Origin: Bacillota bacterium | GTDB lineage: Bacteria > Bacillota > Clostridia > Oscillospirales > Ruminococcaceae | Length of the DNA stretch: 6,468 nt | Assembly: GCA_023451415.1 (NCBI GenBank) | Contig: JAEXZK010000179.1 | Coordinates: forward strand, 1 to 6,468 | Direction: 5' to 3' | In this document: piece after piece, positions 5,494-6,468 of the stretch | Layout of the letters: each line of letters opens with the position of its first letter | Position numbering within the stretch: the stretch's first letter is position 1 | The notes under the pieces: model-generated | The model's input: the letters and a program-made list of their open reading frames with translations, nothing else | Database searches by the model: none | What the model was told of the DNA's origin: nothing | Position numbers and translations under genes: made by a program

Positions 5494-6396
5494 TCAGTCG
5501 TCCTTGGGGCCATAGCCGTCGCTGCCAAAGACCGGGGGCGTCACATTCAGCTCCAGGGGCGGCAGCTTGCCATGGTTCTCCTCATACCGGGCTATCTCCC
5601 GGGCGGCGGCGGCCAGCGCCTCCCCCCTGTTCCGCGGAGGGGCTTGCTCCAGGAGCTTGGCCTGGGGGGCCGGCCAGTCGGCGGGACATTGGGGCAGGAG
5701 GTAATCCCGCTCCACCTCCCGGACCTGCTCCTCAGTGAGCCGGGCATATTGGATGAGGTTCCGGCCCCAGCGATGGTCGGCCAGCATGGTTTCGTCCGAC
5801 TTGAGGAAATACCGGTATGTGATGATGTTCTTCTTCATCACATTGTCCTCCAGCTGCGGGTCCAGGTGATACCACCGGCCATCCATCTCCACAGCGCACC
5901 AGGCGTGGTCCACAAACTCCCCGGTGACTGAAATGGTAACCCCCGGCACATACTGTGTCCGAAAGCCCATCTCCTCCAGCAGAAGGCAGAGGGCCGCGGC
6001 ATAGTCCTCGCAGCTCCCGATGCCGTAGGCCAGAGGGCTGAGGGCCCGGTTTTCCAGATAAGAGGGCGTCTCTCCCCCGCCCCGCACCCGCCAGATATCC
6101 AGCCCCACGGGCTGCGCAAAGCAGGTATTGGCCACCACATATTCATAAGCGGCCCGCACCTGCTCCGCCGGGGCGTCCTCCGGCCGGAGGAACTTTTCCA
6201 GGGCCTCCCGGGCCAGGGCCCTGATACAGCTATCCTCCGGGGGCGGCTCCGGGAGGGCGGAGTCGGACGTTTGAGGCGGCGGCTGCAGGGCGGAGGGCTC
6301 CGCCGGCAGAGAGGACGGGGCCGCGGACACGTCCGCCGGGACGGCGCATCCCGCCAGCAGGCAGGCCGCCAGCATCAGCCCCCAAAGCCTTTTCAT
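5494..6396 (-). CDS. Transglutaminase-like (Transglut_core) lipoprotein
   Basis: The 300-residue product begins MKRLWGLMLAACLLAGC. This is a type II signal peptide with a canonical lipobox LAGC, so Cys17 would be lipidated and the mature protein held on the outer face of the membrane. A Pro/Ser/Ala-rich tether spans about 19-52. The transglutaminase/papain-like core covers about 55-200: helix RAAYEYVVANTCF (81-93), catalytic Cys129 in IGSCEDYAAAL, His164 in DHAWCAV, and Asp179 in WYHLDP. The triad is complete, so an active cysteine enzyme is likely; bacterial members act as proteases, amidases or crosslinkers, and the substrate here is unknown. The C-terminal 100 residues are helical and charged and match nothing I recognise. 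The ATG at 6394-6396 is chosen because it supplies the K2-R3 n-region; Met8 would lose it. Its ribosome-binding site is weak (AAGGGGAAAGAG). A promoter lies just upstream, and the A2M gene follows after 277 nt. Confidence 0.92.
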   Translation of the reverse strand: MKRLWGLMLAACLLAGCAVPADVSAAPSSLPAEPSALQPPPQTSDSALPEPPPEDSCIRALAREALEKFLRPEDAPAEQVRAAYEYVVANTCFAQPVGLDIWRVRGGGETPSYLENRALSPLAYGIGSCEDYAAALCLLLEEMGFRTQYVPGVTISVTGEFVDHAWCAVEMDGRWYHLDPQLEDNVMKKNIITYRYFLKSDETMLADHRWGRNLIQYARLTEEQVREVERDYLLPQCPADWPAPQAKLLEQAPPRNRGEALAAAAREIARYEENHGKLPPLELNVTPPVFGSDGYGPKDD

Positions 6397-6425
6397 AGCT
6401 CTTTCCCCTTTCGCATTTTTTGATT

Positions 6426-6454
6426 ATCATATCATGGCGCTGTTTTTGCCGCAA
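6426..6454 (-). promoter_or_regulatory. Sigma-70-type promoter with extended -10, upstream of the transglutaminase-like gene
   Basis: The minus strand reads TTGCGG (6454-6449), a 17-nt spacer, then TATGAT (6431-6426), five of six to the TATAAT consensus. The spacer ends in TGA, which gives an extended -10 (TGnTATGAT). Transcription would begin near 6419, leaving a leader of about 23 nt before the ATG at 6396. It is the best promoter in the window and may drive all three genes. The remaining bases to the window edge (6455-6468) show nothing else. Confidence 0.65.
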
Positions 6455-6468
6455 GGGGGCCCTTTCTC

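Noticed and set aside
171..5738. A plus-strand open frame of 1855 codons running opposite the A2M gene and into the next gene.
   Set aside because: It is in exact codon register with the A2M gene, so its openness only means that the A2M gene avoids TTA, CTA and TCA codons, as expected with GC-rich codon preference. Its translation is low-complexity Gly/Val/Leu/His-rich text with no recognisable domain, whereas the minus strand encodes clear family motifs.
6393..6416. A 7-codon upstream reading frame (Met-Arg-Lys-Gly-Lys-Glu-Leu) whose stop overlaps the transglutaminase-like start by ATGA.
   Set aside because: It has no ribosome-binding site, its ATG lies only a few bases after the predicted transcription start, and its bases coincide with the purine-rich stretch serving as the weak ribosome-binding site of the real gene.

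Overview
The window is GC-rich and every gene in it reads on the minus strand, right to left. Ribosome-binding sites, lipoprotein signals with short Lys/Arg n-regions, Ala/Pro/Ser-rich linkers after the lipobox, and a GC-rich codon preference that avoids TTA, CTA and TCA in the long gene together suggest a high-GC member of the Firmicutes, perhaps a gut Clostridia/Oscillospiraceae-type bacterium. That placement is inference; there is no rRNA or other marker here.

Layout in transcription order. Positions 6397-6468 hold a convincing extended -10 promoter (TTGCGG, 17-nt spacer, TGA-TATGAT). It drives a 300-residue lipoprotein at 5494-6396 with an intact transglutaminase-like Cys-His-Asp triad. 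A 277-nt gap (5217-5493) follows. It contains several perfect inverted repeats, two of which overlap and cannot form together, and it ends in a strong GAGGAGG ribosome-binding site. Positions 147-5216 encode a 1689-residue membrane-anchored alpha-2-macroglobulin (A2M) family protein: N-terminal signal anchor, Ig-like Big_5-type domain, macroglobulin domains, bait-region-like segment, A2M core, helical TED-like region and C-terminal domain. Its stop codon overlaps by four bases (ATGA) the start of a third gene, which runs off the left edge. The 50 visible codons of that gene encode a probable lipoprotein export signal and a low-complexity linker.

The picture is a small cell-surface module: a transglutaminase-fold lipoprotein, a very large anchored A2M-like protein, and a translationally coupled lipoprotein of unknown function. 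The A2M protein has no CxEQ thioester. The equivalent position appears to read Gly-Ser-Arg-Ala-Asp (residues 1248-1252). A covalent protease trap of the classical kind is therefore unlikely, and a non-covalent or structural role is more plausible. The pairing differs from the classical proteobacterial arrangement, in which A2M sits beside the penicillin-binding protein gene pbpC. Whether the three products act together is inference from gene order, strand and shared location.

The most useful observations are the edge-truncated third gene, the degenerate thioester site, the transglutaminase/A2M pairing in a Gram-positive-type context, the mutually exclusive hairpins in the A2M leader, and a 13-bp perfect stem early in the third gene.
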